Source of the DNA: an uncultured Paracoccaceae bacterium
GTDB taxonomy: Bacteria > Pseudomonadota > Alphaproteobacteria > Rhodobacterales > Rhodobacteraceae
Length of the DNA: 47,156 nucleotides
Reading direction: 5' to 3'
Assembly: GCA_937883775.1 (NCBI GenBank)
Contig: CAKZXZ010000092.1
Coordinates: forward strand, 1-47,156
In this document: positions 36,726 through 46,052 of the stretch, piece after piece
How positions within the stretch are numbered: position 1 is the stretch's first letter
Layout of the letters: each line of letters opens with the position of its first letter
The notes under the pieces: generated by a model
What the model saw: the letters and a program-made list of their open reading frames with translations, nothing else
What the model was told of the DNA's origin: nothing
Databases searched by the model: none
Position numbers and translations under genes: made by a program

Positions 36726-36744
36726 ACGAAGGAAGAACCTTCGT
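36726..36744. repeat. Small hairpin in the trpG / deacetylase-like divergent region
   Basis: ACGAAGG and CCTTCGT pair exactly around AAGAA. It would lie in the leader of either divergent transcript. I looked for a Trp-rich leader peptide on the trpG side and found none, so trp attenuation is not supported. Confidence 0.3.
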
Positions 36745-36774
36745 GCGCAGAGGTGACGAACAGGAGCGGCAGCG

Positions 36775-38304
36775 GTGGGACGCGGTATTTTCTTTGGATT
36801 TATCTGGGGCGGGCTGGTGTCTGTGCTGGGACTGTCGGTGGCCTCTGTTCTGGGCGACGGCCCGTCAGAGCGCGCAGCAGAGCCTATGGCCCTGCAAGAC
36901 CCCGCACCGGTCGCGCGCACAGATCCCGCCGCAACAGCGCCTGCGCCCGAACCAATGGGTGTCGATCAACCCCAGGCCCCTGTGGCCGATACCAGCCCTG
37001 CCGCTTTGCCCGAAACTGGCGAAACGCTCCCAGCGCCTGCCGCACCCGTCGTGCAAGACGAGAGTGCCCAACCTCTGACCGAAGAAGAACCCGTGCTGCC
37101 CAGCCCTCAAGCCATGGCGCCGGTTGTGAGCAGTGACGACGCCGTGCCCGATGTCGCAGCGCAGACACCACCTGAAGACGCGCCCGTCGTCGCCCAAGAG
37201 CAAACCCCGCAAGATCAGAGCGCGCCTGCGTCAGATACTCAAGATACCGCGCCTGACGTGGCCTCGGACGCGCCCCAGGCGCCGCCCGCACCGCAAGCCG
37301 ACAGCGCTGCGGTGGATGATGCGCAAACACCAGACCCAGCGCAGGCAGACGTTATACCTGACGCGCAGCCCGAGGGCGCGCCCGAAGACAACGCGGATGC
37401 CGCTACTGATGACGCAATGCAAGCGCCTGCCACAGAGGATCCAGCACCCGAGCCCCGCATCGCGCTGCAAAGTGAGCAGGGCAATTCGGTCGGGCAACCG
37501 GTCGGCACCTTTGGTGACCGCGCGCGCAACGTCGAAACCGGACGCTTGCCGACGATCACCACTGATACCGCCGAGGACGCTCCGTCCGAAGACACCGTCC
37601 CCGCGGATAGCGCCGATACCGCCCAACCCGACCCCGACGCCCCGCCGTTAGAGCGCTTTGCCGCCGCTTGGGAAAACCCTGAAAACCGCCCGCTGATGTC
37701 TATCCTTCTCATTGATGATGGCTCCAGCCCCATCGGGGCGGATGCGTTGCGGTCTTTTCCTTATCCGATCACGTTCGCGGTCCGTGCCGGCGCCCCGGAT
37801 GCCGCCGGGATGATGGCGAAATACCGCGACGCTGGCTTTGAGGTTCTGGCGTTGGTCGATCTGCCCGCAGGTGCCGCGCCAACCGATATCGAGGTGGCGC
37901 TGGATGCCTCGCTTGGCAATGTGCCCGAGGCTGCAGGCGTGTTGATCGCTCAGGACGTGCCCGGTGGGCGGCAGGGAACAGAGCAGTTGATCGAACGGTT
38001 GGGCGCTGCGGGCTATGGCCTTGTCACCGCAAGCAGTGGGTTGAACGCGACCGCGCAGCTGGCCGAAAGCACGGGCTTTCCGGCCGCAAACATCTTTGAT
38101 GATATGGACAGCGAAGGCCAGACGCCCACCGTGATCCGCCGCTTTCTGGACAATGCCGCCTTCCGCGCCGCCCAAGGGGAAGAAGTCATCATGATGGGCC
38201 GCATCCGCCCCGATACGATCTCTGCGCTGCTGCTCTGGGGGCTTGGCGACCGGGCAGGGCGCGTGGCGCTTGTGCCGGTCTCGGCGGTGCTGACGGCGCC
38301 CTAA
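36775..38304 (+). CDS. Divergent polysaccharide deacetylase-like (YibQ family) protein with long acidic linker
   Basis: 509 residues. N-terminal membrane anchor (about 4-26), then about 260 residues of Pro/Ala/Asp/Gln-rich low-complexity sequence, probably disordered and periplasmic, then a C-terminal domain (about 300-505) that matches the YibQ/DUF610 divergent deacetylase fold: LMSILLIDDGS with the family Asp pair, FPYPITFAV, and the AAGYGLVTA and FDDMDSEG segments. Where the family has His residues (HLPMEP and NNHMGS) this protein reads VDLPAG and IAQDVPGG, so the metal site appears lost. The start is a GTG with AGGAG 8 bases upstream. It is divergent from trpG. Confidence 0.82.
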   Translation: MGRGIFFGFIWGGLVSVLGLSVASVLGDGPSERAAEPMALQDPAPVARTDPAATAPAPEPMGVDQPQAPVADTSPAALPETGETLPAPAAPVVQDESAQPLTEEEPVLPSPQAMAPVVSSDDAVPDVAAQTPPEDAPVVAQEQTPQDQSAPASDTQDTAPDVASDAPQAPPAPQADSAAVDDAQTPDPAQADVIPDAQPEGAPEDNADAATDDAMQAPATEDPAPEPRIALQSEQGNSVGQPVGTFGDRARNVETGRLPTITTDTAEDAPSEDTVPADSADTAQPDPDAPPLERFAAAWENPENRPLMSILLIDDGSSPIGADALRSFPYPITFAVRAGAPDAAGMMAKYRDAGFEVLALVDLPAGAAPTDIEVALDASLGNVPEAAGVLIAQDVPGGRQGTEQLIERLGAAGYGLVTASSGLNATAQLAESTGFPAANIFDDMDSEGQTPTVIRRFLDNAAFRAAQGEEVIMMGRIRPDTISALLLWGLGDRAGRVALVPVSAVLTAP

Positions 38305-38360
38305 GCGGGAACCAAGCCGGGCGTGCGACGTTGGACTGACACCAGTTCAAGGAGCACCCC

Positions 38361-38621
38361 ATGGCCAAGACGGACCGATCCTCCATCAAGGATGAAGACA
38401 CGTATGAGGCTTTGCGCGACAAGGGCTATAACAAGTCCAAGGCCGCCGCGATTGCCAACGCACAAGCCAATGACGATATGTCCCCGTCTGAGAAGGGCGG
38501 CAAAGCGCCCCCCTATGAAGACTGGACCAAGGACGATCTGATCGAGCGCGCAGGCGAGCTTGAGATCGAAGGCCGCTGGGACATGACGAAAGACGAGCTT
38601 ATCAAAGCCCTGCGCGACTGA
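38361..38621 (+). CDS. DUF7218-type small protein with a Rho-N/SAP-like tail
   Basis: 86 residues, highly charged and with no membrane part. The N-terminal half (SSIKDEDTYEALRDKGYNKSKAAAIANAQAN) and KGGKAPPYEDWTKDDLIERA, then GRWDMTKDELIKALRD, resemble proteins annotated as DUF7218 or Rho-termination-factor N-terminal-like. The last 35 residues look like a short helical nucleic-acid-binding domain. The role is unknown. AAGGAG lies about 8 bases before the ATG. Its stop is 25 bases from that of the convergent trpE. Confidence 0.85.
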   Translation: MAKTDRSSIKDEDTYEALRDKGYNKSKAAAIANAQANDDMSPSEKGGKAPPYEDWTKDDLIERAGELEIEGRWDMTKDELIKALRD

Positions 38622-38646
38622 TTATTCAGCCTCGGTCGAAAGCGGT

Positions 38647-40152
38647 TTAGCTGTTTGAGCCGGTAAACCGCGCAGCACCTGCCGCCGCCTTGCGGATCGC
38701 CTGCGATTTATGGACGGTCTCCATATATTCGGCCTCTGGATCGCTGTCATAGACGACGCCACCACCAGCTTGAATATACAGCTTTTCATCCTTCACCAAC
38801 GCCGTACGCAGCGCGATGCACATATCCATGTCACCATTGGCCGCGAAATACCCGCAGCCACCGCCATAAACGCCGCGCTTTTCAGGCTCCAGCTCGTCGA
38901 TGATCTCCATCGCGCGGACCTTTGGCGCGCCTGAAACCGTGCCTGCGGGCAAGCCCGACAAAAGCGCCGACAGGGCGTCTTGATCTTCCGACAACTCGCC
39001 CACCACATTCGACACGATATGCATCACGTGGCTGTAGCGCTCGACGATGAACTGTTCGGTCGGGCGGACCGTGCCGACCTTTGAAACCTTGGCGGTGTCG
39101 TTGCGCCCCAGATCCAGTAGCATCAGATGCTCGGCCTGCTCTTTCTCGTCGGCCATCAGATCCGCCTCAAGCGCGCGGTCCTCTTCGGGCGTCGCGCCGC
39201 GTGGGCGGGTGCCTGCGATGGGGCGGATGGTGACCTCATTGCCGAAAACCCGCACAAGAATTTCCGGGCTGGCCCCGATCACCTGAAACGCGCCGAAATT
39301 GAAGTAAAACATGAACGGCGACGGGTTCGTGCGCCGCAAAGATCGATAAAGCGCGAAAGGCGGCTGTTTGTAGCTTTGCGTCCAGCGTTGCGAAGGCACG
39401 ACCTGAAAGATGTCGCCTGCGCGGATATACTCTTTGGCCGCTTCAACCGCGTCTTTGTAGCCTGCACGGGTGAAGTTCGACACTGGCTCTGGATCCTCCT
39501 GTGCCTCACCCAGGGCCCGGTCCAGCGGCACCGGACGCTCCATCTCGCGGACGGCGTCCATGACGCGCTCGGCGGCCTGAGCATAGGCGGCCTTTGCCGA
39601 TTGCCCTTGTGTGACCCAGGCAGGCGAAACGACAGTTACTTCGCCCTTCACCCCATCCAGAACAGCGACCACCGTGGGGCGCAGCAGGATCGCATCCGGC
39701 ACGCCCAGAGGGTCGGGGTTCACATTTGGCAAATGCTCGACGAGCCGGATCATGTCATAGCCCAGATAGCCGAAAAGCCCCGCCGCCGAAGCGGGCAGGT
39801 CCTCTGGCATCTCGATCCGGCTTTCCGCGATCAGCGCGCGCAATGTGTCCAGCGGATCTCCGTCCAGCGCCTCGAACGCGTCAGCGTCTATCTTGGCGGT
39901 GCGGTTGATGCGGCTGCTTTTGCCGTCGCAAGCCCAGATCAGATCGGGCTTCATCCCGACAATCGAATAGCGCCCGCGCACTTCGCCGCCGGTGACGCTT
40001 TCCAGCATAAAGCTGTCCTTGCGTGCCCCCGCAAGCTTGAGCATCAGCGATACCGGCGTGTCCAGATCAGCAGCCAGTCGCGTGTAGACCACTTGCGGTT
40101 TGCCAGCAGCATAGCCGGCCTCAAACGTGGCGAAATCGGGGGTGAGTGACAC
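38647..40152 (-). CDS. trpE: Anthranilate synthase component I
   Basis: Makes anthranilate from chorismate with TrpG-derived ammonia. 501 residues: N-terminal regulatory domain with the LLES-type tryptophan site reading FMLESVTGGEVRGRYSIVG (about 48-66) and the chorismate-binding domain with PIAGTRPRG, LLDLGRNDTAKVS, GTVSGAPKVRAMEIIDELE and GGCGYFAANGDMDMCIALRT. Feedback inhibition by Trp is likely. It lies 12 bases downstream of ppiD on the same strand, not with trpGDC; the two plus-strand genes 36.8-38.6 kb lie between. Confidence 0.97.
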   Translation of the reverse strand: MSLTPDFATFEAGYAAGKPQVVYTRLAADLDTPVSLMLKLAGARKDSFMLESVTGGEVRGRYSIVGMKPDLIWACDGKSSRINRTAKIDADAFEALDGDPLDTLRALIAESRIEMPEDLPASAAGLFGYLGYDMIRLVEHLPNVNPDPLGVPDAILLRPTVVAVLDGVKGEVTVVSPAWVTQGQSAKAAYAQAAERVMDAVREMERPVPLDRALGEAQEDPEPVSNFTRAGYKDAVEAAKEYIRAGDIFQVVPSQRWTQSYKQPPFALYRSLRRTNPSPFMFYFNFGAFQVIGASPEILVRVFGNEVTIRPIAGTRPRGATPEEDRALEADLMADEKEQAEHLMLLDLGRNDTAKVSKVGTVRPTEQFIVERYSHVMHIVSNVVGELSEDQDALSALLSGLPAGTVSGAPKVRAMEIIDELEPEKRGVYGGGCGYFAANGDMDMCIALRTALVKDEKLYIQAGGGVVYDSDPEAEYMETVHKSQAIRKAAAGAARFTGSNS

Positions 40153-40164
40153 GTCAGGACGTCC

Positions 40165-42027
40165 TTACATACCGCCATGCCCGCCTGCGCCAAAGCTGGC
40201 GTTGACGGCATCCAGCGCCCGCTGGTCAATTTCGATCCCGGCCCGTGATTGAACATCTGCAGCAAACGCGCCCAGAATATCGCGGCCCAGACCGTCTTCG
40301 AGCTGCCGGGTCAGCGCATTGTTCAGCACAGCACCGTTTTCGGCATCCGGATCGGGCGGCGCAATCGCGTCCAGCCGCACCAGAAAGACCCGCGCGCCTG
40401 CGTCGATCACCGAACGTGCACCGGGCTCCATCTCGAAGACGGCGTCGATAAAGCTGCGCGGCAACCCTTCGATAAAGTCCTGCCGGGTGATGTCGGTCTC
40501 GATGGTGGCGGTCAGACCACTCGCAGCCAGATCGCCAACCTCGCTCAGACTTTCGGCAATTTCATTTGCCTGTTCGCGCAGCATCCGGTTCACCATCCGC
40601 TCGCGCCACAGCGCGATCACCTCGCCGCGCACATCCGCCAACGGCTGTAGGGTCGGCGGGACGACTTCATCAAGGCGCAATGCGGCAATGCCGCCATCCT
40701 CAAGCGCGATCACTTCGGGAAAGTCATCCGCCGTGACGGCTTCTGCAGCGGCACGGAACGCTTCATAGGCAGCGGTCGCCTCAAGGCTGTCTTCGCTGAA
40801 ATTCATCTGGTTGAGGGTCATTTCAGTGTCGTTGGCCACATCTTCCAGCGTCGCGCCGCCTGCCAGCATATCGTCGATCTCTTGGGCCATCACTTCGATC
40901 TGGCGCCGCGCTCGGTCCAGTGCCAGTTCAGTGCCCAGGTCATCGCGGGCCTCCTCGAACGTGGTTTCCTGAGCGGCCAGGATCGCGTTCATCCGAAAAA
41001 GTGCAGGTCCCAAAGTGCTGGGAAGGGGCCCGACAACACCGGGTGCCTCCAGCGCAAAAATCGCATCCGATGCAGCGTCCAGCTCACCTTCAACCACATC
41101 GCCCAAATCGATATCGGCCAGGGTCAGGCCGCGTTCGGCCACCAGTTCGGAAAAGCTGATCGCACCGCTATCGAGCCGCGCTTTAGCCGCTTGTGCGTCC
41201 TCTTCGCTGCCAAAGACCAGACGCTCGACCAGTCGGCGCTCGGGTCGGACAAACTCGGCGCGGCGTTCGTCGTAAAGCACTTGCAGCGCATCATCGCTGA
41301 TCTCGATCGTATCGAGGATCATGTCCGGCGTCAGCAATGTGTAGGTGATCGCTTTGGCCGCGGGAGCCGTGAACGCATCGGGATTGTCGTCATACGTGCT
41401 TTGGATTTCAGCCTGCGTCGGGGTCGGCACAGCGCGGGTCAGATTGTCTTCGGTCAACTGCGCCCAGGTAAAGTTGCGCCGTTCGCCATAATAATTCGCT
41501 AAGGCCTGCCCATATGACGCGGGCAGGCGAACGGCGCCTGCCATGCCCGACTGCAGCAAAGTACGGGCACTGTCGTCGCGCAGGCTTTCTTCGAATTCGG
41601 CCTCGTTGAGGCCCGAGCGGTTCAGTGTAAAGGCATAAGCTTCGCGGTCAAACTGGCCGTTCACTCCCTGAAATGCAGGGATCTGCATCAGCTGGTTGCG
41701 TACTTCGGCGTCCCCGACCGACAGGCCCATCACGCGGGCCTCGTGATCGACGGCGGCCTGGCTGACCAGACGGCCCAGCACCGATTGCGTCAGACCAAAT
41801 TGTTCGGCCTGTTCAAACGTGATCGGCTGGCCGGTTTGCGCCTGCAGCGCACGCAGCTCGGATTGCACTTCATTGACATAGTTGTTCACGGTGATCGGCT
41901 CATCGCCCACCTTGCCCACGGTGCGGATCGTACCGTTGAGCCCTGAGGCGCCAAAGCCTGCCAGACCGATGATGAGCAGGACCAGAATGATCCAGACGAA
42001 AATGTTTGATGACTTGCCTTTGGCCAT
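40165..42027 (-). CDS. ppiD: PpiD-like periplasmic folding factor (SurA N-terminal / PPIC domain)
   Basis: 620 residues, anchored in the inner membrane by one N-terminal helix (about 9-30, IFVWIILVLLIIGLAGFGAS). A SurA-like chaperone domain (about 35-190) is followed by a parvulin-like part (about 235-360, with FGSEEDAQAAKARLDSGAISFSELVAERG), which is divergent, and a second chaperone-like C-terminal region. PpiD acts on proteins leaving the Sec translocon. It lies 39 bases after the aminotransferase gene and 12 before trpE. Active prolyl isomerase function cannot be judged from the sequence. Confidence 0.9.
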   Translation of the reverse strand: MAKGKSSNIFVWIILVLLIIGLAGFGASGLNGTIRTVGKVGDEPITVNNYVNEVQSELRALQAQTGQPITFEQAEQFGLTQSVLGRLVSQAAVDHEARVMGLSVGDAEVRNQLMQIPAFQGVNGQFDREAYAFTLNRSGLNEAEFEESLRDDSARTLLQSGMAGAVRLPASYGQALANYYGERRNFTWAQLTEDNLTRAVPTPTQAEIQSTYDDNPDAFTAPAAKAITYTLLTPDMILDTIEISDDALQVLYDERRAEFVRPERRLVERLVFGSEEDAQAAKARLDSGAISFSELVAERGLTLADIDLGDVVEGELDAASDAIFALEAPGVVGPLPSTLGPALFRMNAILAAQETTFEEARDDLGTELALDRARRQIEVMAQEIDDMLAGGATLEDVANDTEMTLNQMNFSEDSLEATAAYEAFRAAAEAVTADDFPEVIALEDGGIAALRLDEVVPPTLQPLADVRGEVIALWRERMVNRMLREQANEIAESLSEVGDLAASGLTATIETDITRQDFIEGLPRSFIDAVFEMEPGARSVIDAGARVFLVRLDAIAPPDPDAENGAVLNNALTRQLEDGLGRDILGAFAADVQSRAGIEIDQRALDAVNASFGAGGHGGM

Positions 42028-42066
42028 GAGGCTCTCCCTACCACTCGCGTCTTCCCTTGGGGGTGT

Positions 42067-43242
42067 TTAGGCGGTTGGGCGGTGGGCGGCAAGCCTGTCA
42101 AACAGCGTTGCGATAACGTCTGTGTTGATATTTGCAAAAGCGACGCGCAGCTGGGTTTTTCCGCGCTCTGATCCGTCTGGCTGGAACATGGTGCCGGGCA
42201 GGCACAGGACGCCTGCCTGCTTGACCAAATCCTGGGCCAAAACATCGGAAGGCTGATCGAACGGATGCTGCAGATAAGCGAAATATGCCCCCACGCCCAA
42301 AAGCCGCCAGCCTTGCGCATCGAGCTTCGGCATGTTGGCCTCAATCGCGGCCCGGCGGGCCAGAATTTCGCGGCGCTCACCGGCCAGCCATTCACCCAGA
42401 TGGCGCATCCCCCACAGGGCTGCACGTTGGCCCAACTGGTTGGGGCAAATGGTGACGGTATCAAGAAACTTTTCAACTTCGGCCATGCGGGCAGGGCTGG
42501 TCAGGATTGCACCAACGCGGTGGCCGGTCAGGCGGTAGGCTTTGGAAAAGCTGTAAAGCTGGATCAGGCTGTCATCCCACCGGGCGTCTTCAAACAGCGT
42601 ATGAGGCGCGCCGGTCTGGCTGTGAAAATCGCGGTAGGTCTCATCCACGATCAGCGCAAGACCGTGCTTGCGTGCCAGATCGCGGAAGGCAGACATCAGT
42701 GCAGCCGGGTATTCCACGCCCGCAGGATTGTTTGGCGTCACCAATGCAATGGCCTTGGTGCGCGGGCTCAGCAGGGCTTCGGCCGTGGCTGGATCGGGTA
42801 GCAGATCTGGCCCGGTCTGCAATGCAACCGCCGTGACACCCGCCATGTCGAGCCACATTTTATGATTGAAATACCATGGCGTTGGCAGAAGAACTTCGTC
42901 CCCTTCGGTGCATAGGCTCGCGATGGCTGCGGCAAAGGCCTGATTGCAACCCGACGTGATCGCCACCTGTTCCGCGCTGATCTGGCCGCCATAGCTTTGC
43001 GAAAATTGTGCCGCCACTTCATCGCGCAACTCTGGCAGGCCCAGAACAGGGCCATAAAGATGCGCGTTGGGATCGGTCAAAACGATCCGCGCCATCGCCT
43101 CAAGCATCGGTGCAGGCGGCGGATCGACAGGGGCCGCTTGAGAGACATTCAACAGCGGCTGATTGTGCGGAAAATGCACCCCCTCAAGCCAGCGCCGGGC
43201 CTCCATCACCGGGGGAGAGAACGTGGCCGATGTGCGGCTCAT
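42067..43242 (-). CDS. Class I/II pyridoxal-phosphate aminotransferase
   Basis: 391 residues, fold type I. Visible: [15 protein letters not shown] (about 63-77), [28 protein letters not shown], the VDETYRDF segment and the PLP-binding Lys in [15 protein letters not shown]. Substrate not identifiable; aspartate- or aromatic-type amino acids are likely. The ATG at 43240-43242 is chosen: it overlaps the gpt stop by four bases, and the earlier in-frame start would lie wholly in gpt. Coupled translation with gpt is likely, with no obvious metabolic link. Confidence 0.92.
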   Translation of the reverse strand: MSRTSATFSPPVMEARRWLEGVHFPHNQPLLNVSQAAPVDPPPAPMLEAMARIVLTDPNAHLYGPVLGLPELRDEVAAQFSQSYGGQISAEQVAITSGCNQAFAAAIASLCTEGDEVLLPTPWYFNHKMWLDMAGVTAVALQTGPDLLPDPATAEALLSPRTKAIALVTPNNPAGVEYPAALMSAFRDLARKHGLALIVDETYRDFHSQTGAPHTLFEDARWDDSLIQLYSFSKAYRLTGHRVGAILTSPARMAEVEKFLDTVTICPNQLGQRAALWGMRHLGEWLAGERREILARRAAIEANMPKLDAQGWRLLGVGAYFAYLQHPFDQPSDVLAQDLVKQAGVLCLPGTMFQPDGSERGKTQLRVAFANINTDVIATLFDRLAAHRPTA

Positions 43243-43745
43243 GCATCCGTGCCGCGATAAGGCTCCACATATTGCAGCGCCATATCCCATGGGAAAAAGA
43301 TCCACGTATCTTGCGACACTTCGGTGATGAACGTGTCCACCATCGGGCGGCCCTTGGGCTTGGCATAAACGGTCGCGAATTGCGCCTTTGGATAATGCGT
43401 GCGCACCAGTTCAAGGGTTTTGCCGCTGTCGACCAGATCGTCGACGATCAGAATGCCGGTGCCATCGCCCATCAGATCGGCGTCCGGCGCTTTCAGCACC
43501 ACTGCATCGGCCTGTTTCTGGTTGTCATAACTTTTGACGCTGATCGTATCGACAACGCGGATGTCCAGCTCGCGTGCGACGATCATCGCAGGTGCCATGC
43601 CACCGCGGGTGATCGCGACAACTGCGCGCCACGCACCTGCATCAGGCCCATGCCCATCCAACCGCCACGCCAGGGCGCGGCTGTCGCGGTGAATTTGGTC
43701 CCAGCTGATGTGGAAGCCTTTCTCGTGGGGCAAGCGGTCGGTCAT
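43239..43745 (-). CDS. gpt: Xanthine-guanine phosphoribosyltransferase
   Basis: Salvages xanthine and guanine to the nucleotides using PRPP. 168 residues with the PRPP motif [16 protein letters not shown] (about 96-111) and the N-terminal [26 protein letters not shown] segment (about 38-63). It resembles E. coli Gpt rather than the Hpt type. It lies 10 bases after the LysE-family gene and overlaps the aminotransferase gene. Confidence 0.93.
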   Translation of the reverse strand: MTDRLPHEKGFHISWDQIHRDSRALAWRLDGHGPDAGAWRAVVAITRGGMAPAMIVARELDIRVVDTISVKSYDNQKQADAVVLKAPDADLMGDGTGILIVDDLVDSGKTLELVRTHYPKAQFATVYAKPKGRPMVDTFITEVSQDTWIFFPWDMALQYVEPYRGTDA

Positions 43746-43755
43746 GGCAGGGTCC

Positions 43756-44370
43756 TTAGGTCAGGGCGATTTTTAAACCGAAAACCGCAATCAAACCACC
43801 AAAGAGGCGGTCAATCGCGGTCTTCAGGCGCATATAGGCCGCGCGGGCCTGCGCAATCGAAAACGCGCGGGCCACAAAGACATACCACAGCGTTTCATTG
43901 ATGAAGATGAACGCAAGAAGCGCGATCAAGGTTGGCAAGGGCGTGCCAGCGGGGACCAGTCCGATAAAGACGGCCCCGAAAAAGATCGCCGGTTTGGGGT
44001 TGGCGAACTGTGTCATCAATCCCAACCGCACCGCCGACAGCATCGAGCGGGGCGGGGCGTCTGCTTCGATGTCGGCCAATGGCTCGGCCGCGTGGCGCCA
44101 CATCATCAGCGCGATAAAGCATAAGAAAAGCCCGCCGCCGATCTTCAGGATTGTCAGCAGCACTGGCGCAACCTCGAACAACAGCGCAAGCCCGGCAAGG
44201 GCGGCGATGGCCCAGATCATGGCGCCCAGACCAAAGCCCACAGCCAGTGCGGCGGCCACTTTGAACCCTTCGGAGGCGGCGGTCCGGACCGACACCACAA
44301 AAGAGGGGCCCGGGCTGATCGCCGCCGCCAGATGGATCAACAAGACCGATAGGAAAGCGGCGGCCGTCAT
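43756..44370 (-). CDS. LysE family amino-acid exporter
   Basis: 204 residues, about six membrane helices, with the family N terminus containing [23 protein letters not shown] (about 13-35). Members export amino acids or related small molecules; the substrate here is unknown. Its start overlaps the fabI stop by four bases (44367-44370), and gpt follows after 10 bases. Confidence 0.93.
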   Translation of the reverse strand: MTAAAFLSVLLIHLAAAISPGPSFVVSVRTAASEGFKVAAALAVGFGLGAMIWAIAALAGLALLFEVAPVLLTILKIGGGLFLCFIALMMWRHAAEPLADIEADAPPRSMLSAVRLGLMTQFANPKPAIFFGAVFIGLVPAGTPLPTLIALLAFIFINETLWYVFVARAFSIAQARAAYMRLKTAIDRLFGGLIAVFGLKIALT

Positions 44371-45173
44371 CCTTTGGACATATCCGGCGCATCGACCGCT
44401 TTCATGCCCACCACGTGATAACCCGCATCCACATGCAGATTCTCGCCCGTGACGCCGGACCCCAGATCCGACAGCAGGTAAAGTGCGGATTTGCCGACGT
44501 CTTCGGTCGTCACATTGCGCCGCAGCGGTGAGTTATATTCGTTCCACTTCATAATGTAGCGGAAATCGCCAATGCCCGAGGCGGCCAGCGTCTTGATCGG
44601 TCCGGCAGAGATGGCGTTGACGCGAATGCCGTCCTTGCCCAGATCCTCGGCCAGATAGCGGACCGAGGCCTCCAAAGCGGCTTTGGCAACACCCATGACA
44701 TTATAATGCGGCATCACGCGTTCGGCGCCGTAATAGGTCAGCGTCAGGCACGACCCGCCGTCGGTCATCAGCTTTTCAGCGCGCTGCACAACGGCCGTGA
44801 AGGAATAGACCGAGATATCCATGCTCATTTGAAAATTGCCGCGGCTGGTATCAACATAGCGTCCGCGCAGCTCGTTCTTGTCGGAAAATCCGATGGCATG
44901 AACCAGAAAATCAAGCTTACCCCATTTGGCTTCCAGCGCTGCAAACAAAGCGTCCATCGACGCTTCGTCTGCCACGTCGCATTCCAAAACCGTGTCGCTG
45001 CCCAATGAGGCGGCCAACGGCTCGACCCGCTTTTTCAGCGCATCGCCCTGATATGAAAATGCCAGCTCGGCGCCTGCATCAGCGCAGGCTTTCGCGATGC
45101 CCCACGCAATGGATTTGTCATTGGCGAGGCCCATAATCAGCCCGCATTTTCCTTGCATCAGGTGTGTCGACAT
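44367..45173 (-). CDS. fabI: Enoyl-[acyl-carrier-protein] reductase (NADH), FabI
   Basis: Final reduction of each fatty-acid elongation cycle; the known target of triclosan. 268 residues, SDR fold: GLIMGLANDKSIAWGIAKA (about 11-29), and the catalytic Tyr/Lys in YYGAERVMPHYNVMGVAKAAL with the FabI-type Tyr-x6-Lys spacing; NAISAGPIKTLAASGI follows. It heads the minus row fabI-lysE-gpt-aminotransferase-ppiD-trpE and is divergent from pdxH, with 162 bases between. Confidence 0.97.
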   Translation of the reverse strand: MSTHLMQGKCGLIMGLANDKSIAWGIAKACADAGAELAFSYQGDALKKRVEPLAASLGSDTVLECDVADEASMDALFAALEAKWGKLDFLVHAIGFSDKNELRGRYVDTSRGNFQMSMDISVYSFTAVVQRAEKLMTDGGSCLTLTYYGAERVMPHYNVMGVAKAALEASVRYLAEDLGKDGIRVNAISAGPIKTLAASGIGDFRYIMKWNEYNSPLRRNVTTEDVGKSALYLLSDLGSGVTGENLHVDAGYHVVGMKAVDAPDMSKG

Positions 45174-45335
45174 CCCGCGTCCCTTTGGTCTTTTGTTATA
45201 TCATGCCCGTGTAGGCCAAGCGTCCTGTTGCATCAAGGCTCTGCATGCGGTGTCGTGATCGGCTGTTTTCCGCCACCCCGGGGTTGCCTTGCGCGCAAAG
45301 ACCCCTAATCCTGTCGCGAAGAAACGGGGTAGAGC

Positions 45336-45950
45336 ATGTCAGATAATAGCAAACGTACAGGTATTTTTGCGGGCGATGATCCGTTCGCTTTGGCGCAATC
45401 ATGGCTCAACGATGCCACCGCGACCGAGCCGAATGATCCCAACGCCATCGCTTTGGCAACCGTTGATGCGGACGGGCTGCCAAATGTCCGCATGGTCCTG
45501 CTCAAAGAGATCGAGGCCGCAGCCTTTGTCTTTTACACCAACTATGAAGGCAAAAAAGCGCAAGAGATCCTCGCGTCGGGCAAGGCCGCCTTTGTCTTGC
45601 ATTCCAAGACCCTTGGACGCCAGATTCGCGTGCGTGGGCTTGTCGAAAAGGAGGACGGTCCGCAGGCAGATGCTTATTACGCCTCGCGGTCTTTAAAATC
45701 ACGACTTGGCGCCTGGGCATCGCGTCAAAGTCAGCCGTTGACCTCACGTGCGGCCTTGATGGCCGAAGTTGCAAAGGTTACGGCACAGCATGGGACGGCC
45801 CCGACACGACCTCCCTATTGGGGAGGCTTCCGCATTTTTCCGCTCGAGATTGAGTTTTGGGCCGATGGTGAATTTCGGCTTCATGACCGGTTTCGGTGGA
45901 GCAGACCAGAAGTTGAAAAGCCATGGAATATTACACGTTTAAACCCCTGA
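45336..45950 (+). CDS. pdxH: Pyridoxamine 5'-phosphate oxidase
   Basis: An FMN enzyme oxidising pyridoxine or pyridoxamine phosphate to PLP. 204 residues; [26 protein letters not shown] carries the FMN/substrate-binding core (about 50-75), with [10 protein letters not shown] and the C-terminal [29 protein letters not shown]. Length is normal. The ATG at 45336 has GGGG-containing sequence upstream. It is divergent from fabI. Confidence 0.96.
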   Translation: MSDNSKRTGIFAGDDPFALAQSWLNDATATEPNDPNAIALATVDADGLPNVRMVLLKEIEAAAFVFYTNYEGKKAQEILASGKAAFVLHSKTLGRQIRVRGLVEKEDGPQADAYYASRSLKSRLGAWASRQSQPLTSRAALMAEVAKVTAQHGTAPTRPPYWGGFRIFPLEIEFWADGEFRLHDRFRWSRPEVEKPWNITRLNP

Positions 45951-45952
45951 AT

Positions 45953-45967
45953 TTCACGTCACGTGAA
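45953..45967. promoter_or_regulatory. Inverted repeat between pdxH and the cold-shock gene
   Basis: TTCACG (45953-45958) and CGTGAA (45962-45967) are exact reverse complements around TCA, starting three bases after the pdxH stop. No T-run follows; an operator about 100 bases ahead of the cold-shock gene is possible. Confidence 0.35.
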
Positions 45968-46052
45968 TGACAGGCCTATGAATTTGAATTGTTTTTAGCC
46001 TTGAACAGGTCCATGCTTAAGCGCATAGACATTATATACACACTTGCCTGGA

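Noticed and set aside
36625..36774. Tryptophan attenuator or leader peptide ahead of trpG
   Set aside because: There is one small hairpin but no short frame with clustered Trp codons and no alternative pairing.
39127..40149. Plus-strand open frame of about 340 codons opposite trpE
   Set aside because: Antisense shadow of a well conserved trpE.
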